A stretch of 64,000 nt of DNA from Bdellovibrionales bacterium GWA2_49_15 (GTDB lineage Bacteria; Bdellovibrionota; Bacteriovoracia; Bacteriovoracales; Bacteriovoracaceae), in assembly GCA_001769855.1 (NCBI GenBank), contig MEPP01000027.1, positions 83,072-147,071 on the forward strand, read 5' to 3'. Shown here in pieces: positions 42,575-52,022 of the stretch. Position 1 is the stretch's first letter. Every line of letters begins with the position of its first letter. The translations under genes were made by a program, and so were the position numbers. Below the pieces are notes generated by a model. It was not told the origin of the DNA. It saw only the letters and a program-made list of their open reading frames with translations, and did not search any database.

Positions 42575-43956
42575 TTCCAACCATTGGCGGAAGTGCATTC
42601 TGCCGCGGCCCCTGAACCCGTATTACCCTCAGCCTTGAAGCAGGCGTTGCAGCCATCGATTTTTTTTCGCTGTCTTTGAATTTGTACCGAAGGGGTGGTG
42701 GCACAAAGCATTTCGCATCCATAAACAGCATCTTTGGCGAAGTCCGCACTTTTTGAGTCATTGTGATTGTGATTCCCGGGGAGTCCGGCGCTGTGAATGA
42801 GTTCGTGGAAAATCGTCTCCCCCATATGGGCGGTGTTGGAACTCATCGTGGGGGAGTCTGCCGTGAGAAAGAGACGATTGGGATGGGCCGAATAATAAAA
42901 ACCGCCGGTACTCCTGCCCAGCTGAATCGCGGCACTCTCTGAGAGTCCCGAGGGCGGCAAAAGTCTTCGCATGCTCGCCGTGGCTCCCGGGTGATTCACG
43001 CAGTCGATGATCGGTCTTTTTTGAATAAGGTTTTTGAGTAATTTGGCCACCAGCTTAGGATTTTTCTGATTTAAACATTTAATCATATTTCGAAAGGGTT
43101 CCATGGCCTCATTTAATCGAGTTCTCACATTCGCCTGCTGTAAGGTGTGATCACTCTGGCATTTGGCAAACGCCGGATCAGAGCAAGGAGGGCAGGGCAT
43201 GCTAGGCGCTGGTGTGCAGGTGCAGGAAGTTGAACAATTTGAGGGGGGAAGACATTTATTTTTATCCGCGCGCAGACCTTCGCCAAAATAGAGAAAGTTA
43301 TCATCCTCACATCTTTGGCTGAGCGGGACACTGGTGATAAGATTGTTAACGCTGCCATCAATCGCCGTCTTGAGAGTATTCATGCAGGCCACGCAGGTCG
43401 TCGGATTGGCCGCCGCAGTATTCAGGCACTGGGCATACTCATTTCGTCCCGAGGTATCAGCGCCGTCGGCCTCAATGGGAAAAATTTCTCGGCCAATACG
43501 TTGCCAATTTCCATTGATGAGCTGGGATTTTTCGGAAACTCTGTTGCCACCCACGAAATCATCAATGATTCGCAGATCAAGAGTCGTCTCATTTCCAGAT
43601 TTCCAATAGGTTTCTATGCTTAGGATGGCATCGCGTGTTTCATCACTGTAATGCTCAATCACTTTGGAAATAGCGATCTTTTGTTTGTAGACGGTAAGCT
43701 CGGTCGAGGTCCTGGTGGGAGAGAGCCGCCAAACCTCTTCAGTTCCCGGTGCGGTCATGGGGAACGAATAACTTGCCCGAATCATCTCACCGCCATCAAA
43801 GGTACGAGAAACATCGGGCGTGCCATCATGATTCATATCGATCGGGGTGAATTTTGTTTCGAGAAGCTGAACAATCTTATCGGCATCCAAGGCCGCCATC
43901 GCATTAGGGAGGAGCAAGATCGAAAGTAATAATAAGGGGGAAAAGGAACACCTCAT
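42571..43956 (-). CDS. Secreted Cys-rich protein with HExxH metallopeptidase motif
   Basis: The 461-residue protein has a signal peptide (to about residue 21). An N-terminal domain of about 170 residues carries an EF-hand-like IDMNHDGTPDVS loop. A Cys-rich middle follows (CVACM, CSTSCTCTPAPSMPCPPC), then a C-terminal domain with ETIFHELIHSAGLPGNHNHND near residue 383. HELIH supplies two zinc ligands, and the following His residues could give the third. A secreted zinc peptidase is likely; the family is not identified. It faces a second HExxH protein gene across a 223-base gap that holds no gene I can see. Confidence 0.65.
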   Translation of the reverse strand: MRCSFSPLLLLSILLLPNAMAALDADKIVQLLETKFTPIDMNHDGTPDVSRTFDGGEMIRASYSFPMTAPGTEEVWRLSPTRTSTELTVYKQKIAISKVIEHYSDETRDAILSIETYWKSGNETTLDLRIIDDFVGGNRVSEKSQLINGNWQRIGREIFPIEADGADTSGRNEYAQCLNTAAANPTTCVACMNTLKTAIDGSVNNLITSVPLSQRCEDDNFLYFGEGLRADKNKCLPPSNCSTSCTCTPAPSMPCPPCSDPAFAKCQSDHTLQQANVRTRLNEAMEPFRNMIKCLNQKNPKLVAKLLKNLIQKRPIIDCVNHPGATASMRRLLPPSGLSESAAIQLGRSTGGFYYSAHPNRLFLTADSPTMSSNTAHMGETIFHELIHSAGLPGNHNHNDSKSADFAKDAVYGCEMLCATTPSVQIQRQRKKIDGCNACFKAEGNTGSGAAAECTSANGWN

Positions 43957-44179
43957 GGGTTTATTTTACTTTCGCGCACGACAGATTAGAAGTTAAAAAA
44001 ATAGTCGATTCCGGGAGCCTAAAAAAAAAGCCCCTAATTGACTGTATTTATGCGAACTAAACAGAATTTTGGTGGTGATATTTTTAAGCTTGAAAGTCTA
44101 TTCCATGGCATTTTTTGTAGGCATTCAAGCGCTTGGATGGAATCCGTGAGCATGCTACAATTTTTGCCGGGGGCCCATT

Positions 44180-46009
44180 ATGAAATTTCTACTTTTCTTT
44201 TCCATGGTAATAGTGGTGGTTGTGGTATCACCTGGGGCCTTCGCCGTTTTGCTTCATCAGTATAACAACGCCTCTTCACATGGTGGCTATGGCTATCTCT
44301 CGACAAGTGAGACAGATGCCATGTCGGATTTAAATTTTGACTGCAGCAGATCTTCGCAGCGAGCACGCAGTCGAGTGTGTGGTGCCAACATGACTTTGCC
44401 TGGCGATCAGGCCATTGATCACCTTGATCCGGTCATCGGCCAACTCTCCTCAGGTGAAATTCGAAAAACATATTTAGAACATCTCACGATGCAACTCTCG
44501 GCCCTTAATTATCGCCCGGGGGCCGATCTTCCGCTAACCTGTATGAGCGGGACACAGGAACATTCCAGATATACTCAGCTGCGTAACGGTGTCACACCCG
44601 CGTACCCTGGTCTGGCGGGAGAAAGACAGCGGGTGGTGGCCGAACAGCTCAATGATGAAAGTACCCTGTCGGCCTTCGTGATGGACGATTATTATCGAAG
44701 GGCCTGGGCGGCGCAGACCCCGGCATGTAATGCAAGCTCGCGGGTCACGACCTGTGTCGCCTTAATGAATTCATTTCTGAAGCTTCGGTCCACCCACCCG
44801 CAGCTCTATCAGCAGCTCATGATGGAAGACGCCCCGACCTTTCCTCCCGTTCGGCGGGAATTGGTTACGCGTGAGCTGCGCCCCATTGTCGAGGCCCTCA
44901 TTGGAGGGGATACCTTGAGCGTCAGCTCAGGTGATGCCAGAATGCTGCGTGATTCGGGGGCCGTTTCAATTCAGCAAACCTTAAGCGGTGGCGATGTGCG
45001 GGGCCCTGATCGCCTCATGGCGAGGATCTTGGCAAACTACCGTGGAGGTAATCAGCGGGCCGTTCTCCAAATTGCCCTGGCAAACATCAGGGGCAGCTAC
45101 CAATCCGATTTAGTGCAACAGCTAAGAGGTGTCTGCCCCGATCGCGGAAACCCCATTTCTACCGCGGAGATGCTGGCCCTAGATCCGGCGGCCGTCAGAC
45201 AGGCCCTGCTCAACGCGAATAACAGCGAATCTCGTACCGCAATCGAGTACGATCTCTGTCACTCTCCCGCCTTTCGTATCATGCGCAATATCGGCTGCAG
45301 TACGCAATGTGATAAGCAGACAGGCCATTGTGAAACAGTCGCGCCCCGTGAGATGGATATTGTTCGGGCCAATGAAACCTTCAGCGGCCAGGTTATGGCC
45401 GATTACCCCTTTAGCTCCAGCGCCTCTTATGGGATTACTCGAACTCCGCCACTTCGAAGAGGGAATGCCACGATTCGCACCACCATCCAGGTAACGCCCC
45501 CAACGGGTGCCACCCCTGCCGAAGCCGCTGCCCACCGCGCTCGCTTGCAGGCCTGTGTGGCCACGTGGTTCAACGACCAGGCCCGTTCCAATGGAAATCC
45601 TAACCTGACATTTCAAATTCAATTTATCGGGAAAGATGATGCCCTACCCGCTGGTAGTCCGCCACCCGTGGCGATCACACTTCGAACCTGTTATCACTCC
45701 ACGTGTAGCTTCCGCGGGACTCCGACTCAGTCCATGTGCTGTCCCGGAAACGCACCATCTTGTGCCATACCCGGCGAAGCCAATCATGGAATGCAGGCCG
45801 ATTCGGCCAATTTGATGGCCGATACCAACTGCGCGGTCGTTCGTCACGAGGTTGGACACATGCTGGGACTGCCGGATGAGTACCAGGCCGATTATTACCC
45901 TTTCAATTCCCTTGGGGAACCCAACTCGATTATGAACAATTCAAGCGAGACGTCGCGACTCTATCCAAGGCATTTTTGGAGTATGCTCCATCCCAATCGT
46001 TGCAAGTAA
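44180..46009 (+). CDS. Secreted metallopeptidase-like protein
   Basis: The 609-residue protein has a signal peptide (to about residue 23). Its long N-terminal region contains cysteines in pairs (ARSRVCGANM, PLTCMSG, IGCSTQCDKQTGHCE). The C-terminal catalytic domain has CAVVRHEVGHMLGLPDEYQADY near residue 555, an HExxH zinc site followed by the LPDEY of the M64-like and related groups, and SIMNNSSE, a Met-turn-like stretch. This fits a secreted zinc endopeptidase. Together with the divergent HELIH gene it forms a pair of exported Cys-rich peptidase candidates. Confidence 0.7.
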   Translation: MKFLLFFSMVIVVVVVSPGAFAVLLHQYNNASSHGGYGYLSTSETDAMSDLNFDCSRSSQRARSRVCGANMTLPGDQAIDHLDPVIGQLSSGEIRKTYLEHLTMQLSALNYRPGADLPLTCMSGTQEHSRYTQLRNGVTPAYPGLAGERQRVVAEQLNDESTLSAFVMDDYYRRAWAAQTPACNASSRVTTCVALMNSFLKLRSTHPQLYQQLMMEDAPTFPPVRRELVTRELRPIVEALIGGDTLSVSSGDARMLRDSGAVSIQQTLSGGDVRGPDRLMARILANYRGGNQRAVLQIALANIRGSYQSDLVQQLRGVCPDRGNPISTAEMLALDPAAVRQALLNANNSESRTAIEYDLCHSPAFRIMRNIGCSTQCDKQTGHCETVAPREMDIVRANETFSGQVMADYPFSSSASYGITRTPPLRRGNATIRTTIQVTPPTGATPAEAAAHRARLQACVATWFNDQARSNGNPNLTFQIQFIGKDDALPAGSPPPVAITLRTCYHSTCSFRGTPTQSMCCPGNAPSCAIPGEANHGMQADSANLMADTNCAVVRHEVGHMLGLPDEYQADYYPFNSLGEPNSIMNNSSETSRLYPRHFWSMLHPNRCK

Positions 46010-46014
46010 GTTGC

Positions 46015-47601
46015 CTAGCCGCAGTTAATGTCTTCCCACAAGATGTAGGGCCCGCCACAACCAGCATCGACACCCTCTTTGTGGTACTTACCGCATCCTC
46101 CGAATTTAACTTCGGGAATGTGCTGGTCATTAACGGTTTTACTTTTTGCTACAATCTTTTCCAGCATAGAGAATACAGGATCAGACAGTTCGATATGCCC
46201 GCCGCTTGGGCCTAAGAAAATCTTACCAGTCATTTTTCCGTCAATAATTTCTTCAAAATATGCCGCGCCGGCGGTCAGACTTCCGCCTTTGGGGTCCTCC
46301 ATGCCACCATGGGCCCACTTGGCCAGAAAGCCTTTTTTCACCATGCCGATCAACTCCTCTAGCGATTTATCACCCGAGGTGAAATAGGTGTTGGTCTGTC
46401 TTGTCATGATAGGTCGCCGCCAGCTTTCACGCTTGCCGTTGGCGGTGCGAGGCACATGGAGGGCCCTGGCCGCGGTTAAATCCGTCATGGGAGGAGAGAG
46501 CATGCCTTTATCGAGAATGGTTTGAACACGGCCAAGCTCGCCCTCATGATCAAAGAAGTAGGAGCCATTGCTACCGAAGAAATGCCGATCCATGGTGAAC
46601 ATATTGGGATGATTCACAATGCTGGCCATCCCATTGCCGACTTTTCTTTTGTCCCGATGGAGATTTTCAGCGATACTTCGACCTTTCATCCAGGTGTCAC
46701 CTTCCTGAGTATGGCCAAAGGCCTCATGGGCAATAACCCCTGTAACCTCAGGACCGGAAATTATCTGGTAGCGCCCCGGAGTCAGCTGGCCTGCCTTGCT
46801 CAGACGAATGGTATTCTGAGTCACCTCTTTGATATTTTCTTCGGAGAGCTGGGCAATCTCCAATCCACCCAATCCACCCGCAAGGCCTCTGGCCGATTTT
46901 CCAGTTTTCGAAATTCCGGTGGCGGCACACAGGGAAATAGGAAGGGTCTGCGACATATTCTTTTGACGATCCACAAAAATATGGGTTTTCAGTTCCTGCC
47001 TGATCATCGCTCTAATCTCGGCCAGCTCTGGCTCCTGACTTTCTCGAGCATAAGTTCGAGATAGCTCGAGGAGCTTCGCTCGTAGCGCGCTGGCACTGCC
47101 TTTTAATTTCGCGACAGTGGTACGCTCCGGGTTTTCCTCACACAAAACTCCAAAGTGGACTTCTGTTTTGTTCTCAAGATTTTTAGGTAATTGCTCCACA
47201 AAATCTTGTTCTAATCCTCTGGCGATTTCCTGAGACCAAGAAAGGGGTTTATAGATTTCTTTTTCATATCTGTAATTGTCTGGAAATTTCTTATCGAGTT
47301 CGGCGCGAAATTCCTTGGCCCATTGAATGAGAGATTTCTCATCCAACTGGTTTGTTGCTCGCTCAAAATTAACGCCGTCAATGAGAGCGCGCAAAACGAT
47401 ACCGCGATCCAGACTCTCCTGTGAACTTTCGGTGATGGCACAGACGCTCATCTGGGTTTTAACTTCTTCCAGCCAGGCAAAGCAGTACCAGCTTTTTTCC
47501 CGCTCAGACTCAAGAATCTGCACCAGCTTGGGCATCAGTGTTCGAAGATTTTGTAAGTGGGTTGGAAAGGTCGCTCTGCTTCTTGCGGTCGTCTTAATCA
47601 T
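46015..47601 (-). CDS. TldD-like metallopeptidase subunit
   Basis: The 528-residue protein matches the TldD/PmbA family and contains the TldD zinc site VIAHEAFGHTQEGD (HExxxH, about residues 290-296), with late Cys-rich GCGKYHKEGVDAGCGGPYI. TldD/TldE heterodimers cleave unfolded or modified peptides. It is somewhat longer than E. coli TldD (481), with a divergent N-terminal half. AGGAG precedes the ATG, and the tldE-like stop is directly upstream, so the two subunits come from one transcript. Confidence 0.88.
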   Translation of the reverse strand: MIKTTARSRATFPTHLQNLRTLMPKLVQILESEREKSWYCFAWLEEVKTQMSVCAITESSQESLDRGIVLRALIDGVNFERATNQLDEKSLIQWAKEFRAELDKKFPDNYRYEKEIYKPLSWSQEIARGLEQDFVEQLPKNLENKTEVHFGVLCEENPERTTVAKLKGSASALRAKLLELSRTYARESQEPELAEIRAMIRQELKTHIFVDRQKNMSQTLPISLCAATGISKTGKSARGLAGGLGGLEIAQLSEENIKEVTQNTIRLSKAGQLTPGRYQIISGPEVTGVIAHEAFGHTQEGDTWMKGRSIAENLHRDKRKVGNGMASIVNHPNMFTMDRHFFGSNGSYFFDHEGELGRVQTILDKGMLSPPMTDLTAARALHVPRTANGKRESWRRPIMTRQTNTYFTSGDKSLEELIGMVKKGFLAKWAHGGMEDPKGGSLTAGAAYFEEIIDGKMTGKIFLGPSGGHIELSDPVFSMLEKIVAKSKTVNDQHIPEVKFGGCGKYHKEGVDAGCGGPYILWEDINCG

Positions 47602-47602
47602 A

Positions 47603-48997
47603 TTATTCTCCTGCGATCTTTACGCCACTTTTGATCAACATGGCATCAGGGCCAATGTATCCCTTGGGCGAGGCGAAGCTATTTCCAACTTCGTTAATCT
47701 TTTTTTCTTTGCTGCTAAATTTAAAGTTTCGTAAATTTTCCTTGATATCTCCCGAGACAACCCCGCCTTTGATCATTCCCGCCAGTTCCCCTTTCTGATA
47801 GTGCTTGGCCAGCTTGATCTCACTGCTCCAAGTAAGAGTGGATGGGTTGATCAGAAGGGAGGAAAAAGAAATAATTTCCAAGCACTCCGGCACGGATTTC
47901 AGAAGCTCATCTTTGGAATAATGCCCGGGAGGGACCACAATATTTCCCGCCATGGTGTTGGTTTTTTTCCCAAGATATTGCCCCATCCGGTTGGAAACAA
48001 TCTGGTGCATGACCGTATCATTTTCGATCATCACTCCTTTTTTCGCCGTCAGACCTTCTCCCGTAAATGCCGAGCTGGCCGCCATAACAGGCAGGGTGGG
48101 GTCAAGGGTTAGGCCAAGTTTATCAGAATCAATAGCTTTCTCTCCACTGTAGGTTTTTTGTCCCGGCAATAAAAAGGGCAGCTTGTTATACTCATTGTGA
48201 GCGTAAAATTGGCCAAGAAGATTTTTCAAGAGATCCGAAATGGTTTTCCCATCAATCAAGATCACGGCATTACTTTGGGTTTTAGGCAGGCCTGCTTGAT
48301 CAATGCTGAGAGTTTCGGTCACGATCTCATCGATAAAAGCAGGAAGACTGGCCTCCTCAATGCTGATCGCGGTCTTCATCTTCAGCACTTCCTGGGTATT
48401 GGGCAGGGGTAATTTTTCCAGCGCAACTTCAAAATAAAGATCCGTACGATCTTGCTGTCCCTTAAGCCCGGTAGAAGTTTCAAAGTAGGTGCTACGAATA
48501 TTGGTGTAGAGTTCGGCGCTATTTAATTTTACAATGTCGATCCTTTTCGCCTTGGCAGATGCCTGACCTAAGAGCTTGGCATGGGCCGCTTTGATGTCTG
48601 CCTTTATCTCAGGGTCGGCAATGAGCACGGCCTCAGGAGCTTCTTTTTCAGGTGTCGGAAGATTCCAAGGACGGTTGCTTACCTGAAGGGCATTTTGTAG
48701 AGTTTTTACAATTTGCTCTTCTAGCGGTGCCAGCGGGTCGATGTTGCAGGTGGAATTTCCCATGACTTTGGGTTCGCCGCTTTGGGTGAAGACTTCGATT
48801 CCATAGGCGCGATCAAGAACTTCACGATCCTGATAGCTGGCGAGACCTTGAATTGGATCACTCATCATCAAGCTTTGCATTGAGCGAGAATCAGAAATGG
48901 AAACTTCCCAGCCATTAAAGATGTCAGACTTCTTTGCCCGGACATTGGCCAGGGCCTCTTTTAGCTTGAGGAGGAGGGGATCGTTTGAAAGTTGCAT
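47603..48997 (-). CDS. TldE/PmbA-like partner subunit
   Basis: The 464-residue protein starts at ATG 48997 (MQLSNDPLLLKLKE); a frame extending to 49078 runs into the permease gene and is less likely. It is of the PmbA/TldE kind, lacking HExxxH, with family-like stretches GNIVVPPGHYSKDEL, SSLLINPSTLTWSSEIKLA and MIKGGVVSGDIKENL. It should pair with the TldD-like protein encoded next. No RiPP precursor-like gene was seen beside the pair. Confidence 0.85.
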   Translation of the reverse strand: MQLSNDPLLLKLKEALANVRAKKSDIFNGWEVSISDSRSMQSLMMSDPIQGLASYQDREVLDRAYGIEVFTQSGEPKVMGNSTCNIDPLAPLEEQIVKTLQNALQVSNRPWNLPTPEKEAPEAVLIADPEIKADIKAAHAKLLGQASAKAKRIDIVKLNSAELYTNIRSTYFETSTGLKGQQDRTDLYFEVALEKLPLPNTQEVLKMKTAISIEEASLPAFIDEIVTETLSIDQAGLPKTQSNAVILIDGKTISDLLKNLLGQFYAHNEYNKLPFLLPGQKTYSGEKAIDSDKLGLTLDPTLPVMAASSAFTGEGLTAKKGVMIENDTVMHQIVSNRMGQYLGKKTNTMAGNIVVPPGHYSKDELLKSVPECLEIISFSSLLINPSTLTWSSEIKLAKHYQKGELAGMIKGGVVSGDIKENLRNFKFSSKEKKINEVGNSFASPKGYIGPDAMLIKSGVKIAGE

Positions 48998-49043
48998 GGG
49001 GACCACCAAGAAAAAGTTGTTCGAAGGGTATCGAAGATTCGAC

Positions 49044-50372
49044 TTAATGCAAATATATAAAGTATAAAATAAAGGCAAAACTGAGCAGCCCGGTCAGCCA
49101 ATGAATTTGTCTAAGTTTTCCGCTGCATAATTTCACGAGAGTAAAAGTAATAATTCCCAGCGCAATACCATTGGCAATGGAAAAGGTCAGCGGCATGGCC
49201 ACGATGGTAATAAAGGCCGGCAGGGCCTCCGTGACATCGTTCCATTCCAGGTCCTTGAGGTTAACCATCATTAAGGCACCTATAAAAATCAAGGCAGGTG
49301 CCGTGGCGGCGGCAGGGATCGACATTGCCAGCGGAGCAAAGAAGAGGGCCGAAAGCATGAACAGCGCCGTGACGACGGAGGCCAGTCCGGTTCTTGCCCC
49401 CTGAGCTATTCCCGCGCCGCTTTCGATATAGGTGGTGACCGTCGAAGTTCCAAAAAGCGCCCCAAGAGCAGTGCCGATTGCATCGGCCATATAGGCCTTG
49501 CCGCCACGGGGGAGGTTGCCATCTTTGTCCGCGAAACCGGCCGCATTACTAAGGCCGGTTAAAGTTCCGGCGGTATCAAAAAAATCGGCGAAAAAGAAAG
49601 TCATGACGACAATCCAGAAGGCCGGCGTTGTCAGTGATTCCCAGCTAACCTGAAGCTTAAAAAAAGTCGGTGAGATATCGGGTATCGGCCCGACAATCCC
49701 CTTAAAATGGGTCACTCCGACAAAACTTCCGAAAATGGTGGCGACCAAAATTCCAAGGAGGACCGAACCAGGAATCTTAAATGCAAATAAGGTTGTGATA
49801 ATCAAAAGTCCTATAATACAGGTGACGGCTTCGGGGGAAGTGAGTTTTCCCAGCGTCACAAAGGTGTTGGGATCGGCCGAAATGAGACCGGCCCCCTTCA
49901 GCCCAATAAAGGCGAGGAAAATTCCAATCCCCGCACTGCTGGAAAATTTCACCGCTCTGGGAATGGCGCGAACAATAAAAACCCGGGCCCCGGCCAGGGT
50001 TAGGAGAATGAAAATGATTCCTTCCACAAAAACAGCGCCCAAGGCATCGCGCCAATCAATTCCCATTTTCAGGCAAACCACATAGGTAAAGTAGGCATTC
50101 AGGCCCATTCCCGGTGCCAGCGCAAACGGGTAATTGGCCAAGAGGCCCATGATCAAGGTGGCAGAGGCCATGGAAACAATGGTGGCCACCATAAAAGCGC
50201 CAAAAAACTGTTCGCGTAGGAGAGGATTGTCGGCCACCCCGGGAATGGCCTCACTTAAGATCGCCGGGTTGACGAAGATGATGTAGGCCATGGTTAAGAA
50301 AGTCGCAATTCCCCCGAGAATCTCGGTGCGGGGAGAGCTCTTGGCCTCATGAATTCCAAAAAAACGATGCAT
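49044..50372 (-). CDS. NCS2-family purine permease (AzgA/GhxP type)
   Basis: The 442-residue integral membrane protein has the AzgA-type signatures EILGGIATFLTMAYIIFVNPAIL, quoted as GGIATFLTMAYIIFVNP, ANYPFALAPGMGLNAYF, and the SGAGIAQGARTGLASV loop. FFFADFFDTAGTLTGLSNAAG matches the substrate-site helix. It imports adenine, guanine or hypoxanthine with protons. It lies 9 bases after exonuclease III and 46 before tldE. A purine deaminase gene lies 3 kb upstream, on the same strand. Confidence 0.92.
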   Translation of the reverse strand: MHRFFGIHEAKSSPRTEILGGIATFLTMAYIIFVNPAILSEAIPGVADNPLLREQFFGAFMVATIVSMASATLIMGLLANYPFALAPGMGLNAYFTYVVCLKMGIDWRDALGAVFVEGIIFILLTLAGARVFIVRAIPRAVKFSSSAGIGIFLAFIGLKGAGLISADPNTFVTLGKLTSPEAVTCIIGLLIITTLFAFKIPGSVLLGILVATIFGSFVGVTHFKGIVGPIPDISPTFFKLQVSWESLTTPAFWIVVMTFFFADFFDTAGTLTGLSNAAGFADKDGNLPRGGKAYMADAIGTALGALFGTSTVTTYIESGAGIAQGARTGLASVVTALFMLSALFFAPLAMSIPAAATAPALIFIGALMMVNLKDLEWNDVTEALPAFITIVAMPLTFSIANGIALGIITFTLVKLCSGKLRQIHWLTGLLSFAFILYFIYLH

Positions 50373-50381
50373 GAAAAATCC

Positions 50382-51170
50382 TTAAGGCAGAGTCAGTTCT
50401 ACCGGGCAATGGTCCGAACCCATGATGTCAGGGCGCAGTCCACATTTTGGTTTTAAGGCCAGCAAGTCAGGCGTGACCCAAAAGTAATCCAATCGCCATC
50501 CAATATTGCGCTTGCGGCAATCACCTCGAAAGGTCCACCAGGTATAGGCCTCTGCCAGAGTTGGATGCTGGTAGCGAAACAGATCAATAAAACCGGATTC
50601 CTGCATCTCATCTAAGAATTTGCGCTCGTGGGGCAGAAAGCCGGTGCTATTCTTATTGGCCACGGGATTTTTTAAATCAATGGGATGATGGGCTGTATTG
50701 ATATCGCCACAGATGATGATCGGCAGTTTTAATTCCTGCTGAAGGGCCAGGGCCTTCTTCAGGAGCGCGCGGGAAAATTCTAGCTTGAACTCAACCCTTG
50801 AATGGTCGCGCCGGCCGTTGGGAATATAGGTATTCATTAAAATGAAGTTTTCAAAACAGGTGATGATGGTTCGGCCTTCCTGGTCAAATTTCTTGATATC
50901 CATACCCAGGTGATGCCATTTCGGTTTGAGATTGGAGCGATACAACATCGCCACGCCTGATTGTCCTTTGGAGCTGGAGTCGGCATGGAGAATGACGTAA
51001 TCTTTTTGCTCCAGGAGCGGTTTGGGATATTCGGCAAAGGTGGCCTTGACTTCCTGCAGGCACAAAATATCCGGCGCAGCTTTATTTTCATGTGCAAGAA
51101 CAGCACCTAGTCCTTTCGGATAGGCGGCGCGGATTCCATTAACATTCCAAGTCCAAATTTTGGTAGACAT
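50382..51170 (-). CDS. xth: Exodeoxyribonuclease III (AP endonuclease)
   Basis: The 262-residue protein is a full-length ExoIII/APE1-type nuclease: TWNVNGIRAA, ILCLQEVKA with the metal-binding Glu, NTYIPNGR, ICGDINTAHHPIDL, the YTWWTFRGD region, NIGWRLDYFWVT, and the catalytic DHCPVELTL. It cuts abasic sites and digests 3' ends in base-excision repair. It lies 3 bases after the methyltransferase gene. Confidence 0.95.
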   Translation of the reverse strand: MSTKIWTWNVNGIRAAYPKGLGAVLAHENKAAPDILCLQEVKATFAEYPKPLLEQKDYVILHADSSSKGQSGVAMLYRSNLKPKWHHLGMDIKKFDQEGRTIITCFENFILMNTYIPNGRRDHSRVEFKLEFSRALLKKALALQQELKLPIIICGDINTAHHPIDLKNPVANKNSTGFLPHERKFLDEMQESGFIDLFRYQHPTLAEAYTWWTFRGDCRKRNIGWRLDYFWVTPDLLALKPKCGLRPDIMGSDHCPVELTLP

Positions 51171-51173
51171 AAT

Positions 51174-52019
51174 TTACATCGGTACAAAAAAACGCCCCAT
51201 TAGATCATGTAAATTTAAATCTGCCAAAATTCTTTTAACTTTTTCCCCCGCCTTTTGACTCGGCCCCTGATGGAGCTTGGCCATAATCAGCTCATTTTTC
51301 ATGGAGTGTTCCAGGCCCGTCAGCTCCGTCACGGTTACCTGATAGCCAAAGGCCTCCAGCTGCAGACATCTTAAGACATTGGTCACATGACTCCCAAATT
51401 CCCGGGTGTGAAGGGGATGACGCCAAAGCTCCGTGAGGGGCAGGGTGCGCAAAGATTTTTCCTTATGCATTTTGAGGGTGGCCGCAACTTCTGCCTGGCA
51501 GCAAGGGATGAGAACAACGTGCTTGGCCTTCTTCAAAATGGCAAACCTGATGGCGTCATCGGTGGCCGTGTCACAGGCATGCAGAGCGGTCACCATTTCA
51601 ACTTCGTTGGGCAATAAATCGGATGAAATGGATTCCTCCACCGTCAGATGGAAAAACTTCATACGCTCAAAATTTAGTTTTTGCGCCAACTCTACCGATT
51701 TGGTCACCAGCTCTTTTCTGGTTTCTATGCCGATCACCTCACCCAGGTTTTTTTGCTTGATAAAAAGGTCGTAAAGAATGAAGCCGAGATAAGATTTCCC
51801 GGCGCCATGGTCAATGATGGAATAATTTTTAGCACCCTCAAGCGCTGTCAGGTGAATCTGGTTTAGAAGGGGGCCGATAAAATTATATAAGTGGTACACC
51901 TGCTTTAATTTTCGCCGGGAATCCTGGTTCATCTTACCGTCGCGGGTGAGAATGTGGAGCTCTTTTAAAAGCTCCACCGACTGATCAGGATTTATCTCTG
52001 GAAAAGGTGCCTGTCCCAT
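51174..52019 (-). CDS. SAM-dependent methyltransferase
   Basis: The 281-residue protein has a class I methyltransferase core: SIIDHGAGKSYLGFILYDL (motif I), GVIGIE-like IGIETRKELV (motif II), EVEMVTALHACDTATDD and VVLIPCCQAE. The HACDTATD and PCCQ segments match the RRNAD1/METTL25/GSTCD group (Methyltransf_32), whose members may modify RNA or ribosomes. The substrate is not known. It is 3 bases from the peptidase gene upstream and from xth downstream, so it is part of a run of minus-strand genes. Confidence 0.82.
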   Translation of the reverse strand: MGQAPFPEINPDQSVELLKELHILTRDGKMNQDSRRKLKQVYHLYNFIGPLLNQIHLTALEGAKNYSIIDHGAGKSYLGFILYDLFIKQKNLGEVIGIETRKELVTKSVELAQKLNFERMKFFHLTVEESISSDLLPNEVEMVTALHACDTATDDAIRFAILKKAKHVVLIPCCQAEVAATLKMHKEKSLRTLPLTELWRHPLHTREFGSHVTNVLRCLQLEAFGYQVTVTELTGLEHSMKNELIMAKLHQGPSQKAGEKVKRILADLNLHDLMGRFFVPM

Positions 52020-52022
52020 AAC

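Noticed and set aside
46522-47064. 180-codon plus-strand frame
   Set aside because: It is antisense to the TldD-like gene, across its HExxxH region, and has no recognisable motif.
46015-48997. RiPP biosynthesis cluster around TldD/TldE
   Set aside because: No precursor-like short gene, cyclodehydratase or radical SAM gene is adjacent; a general peptidase role is simpler.
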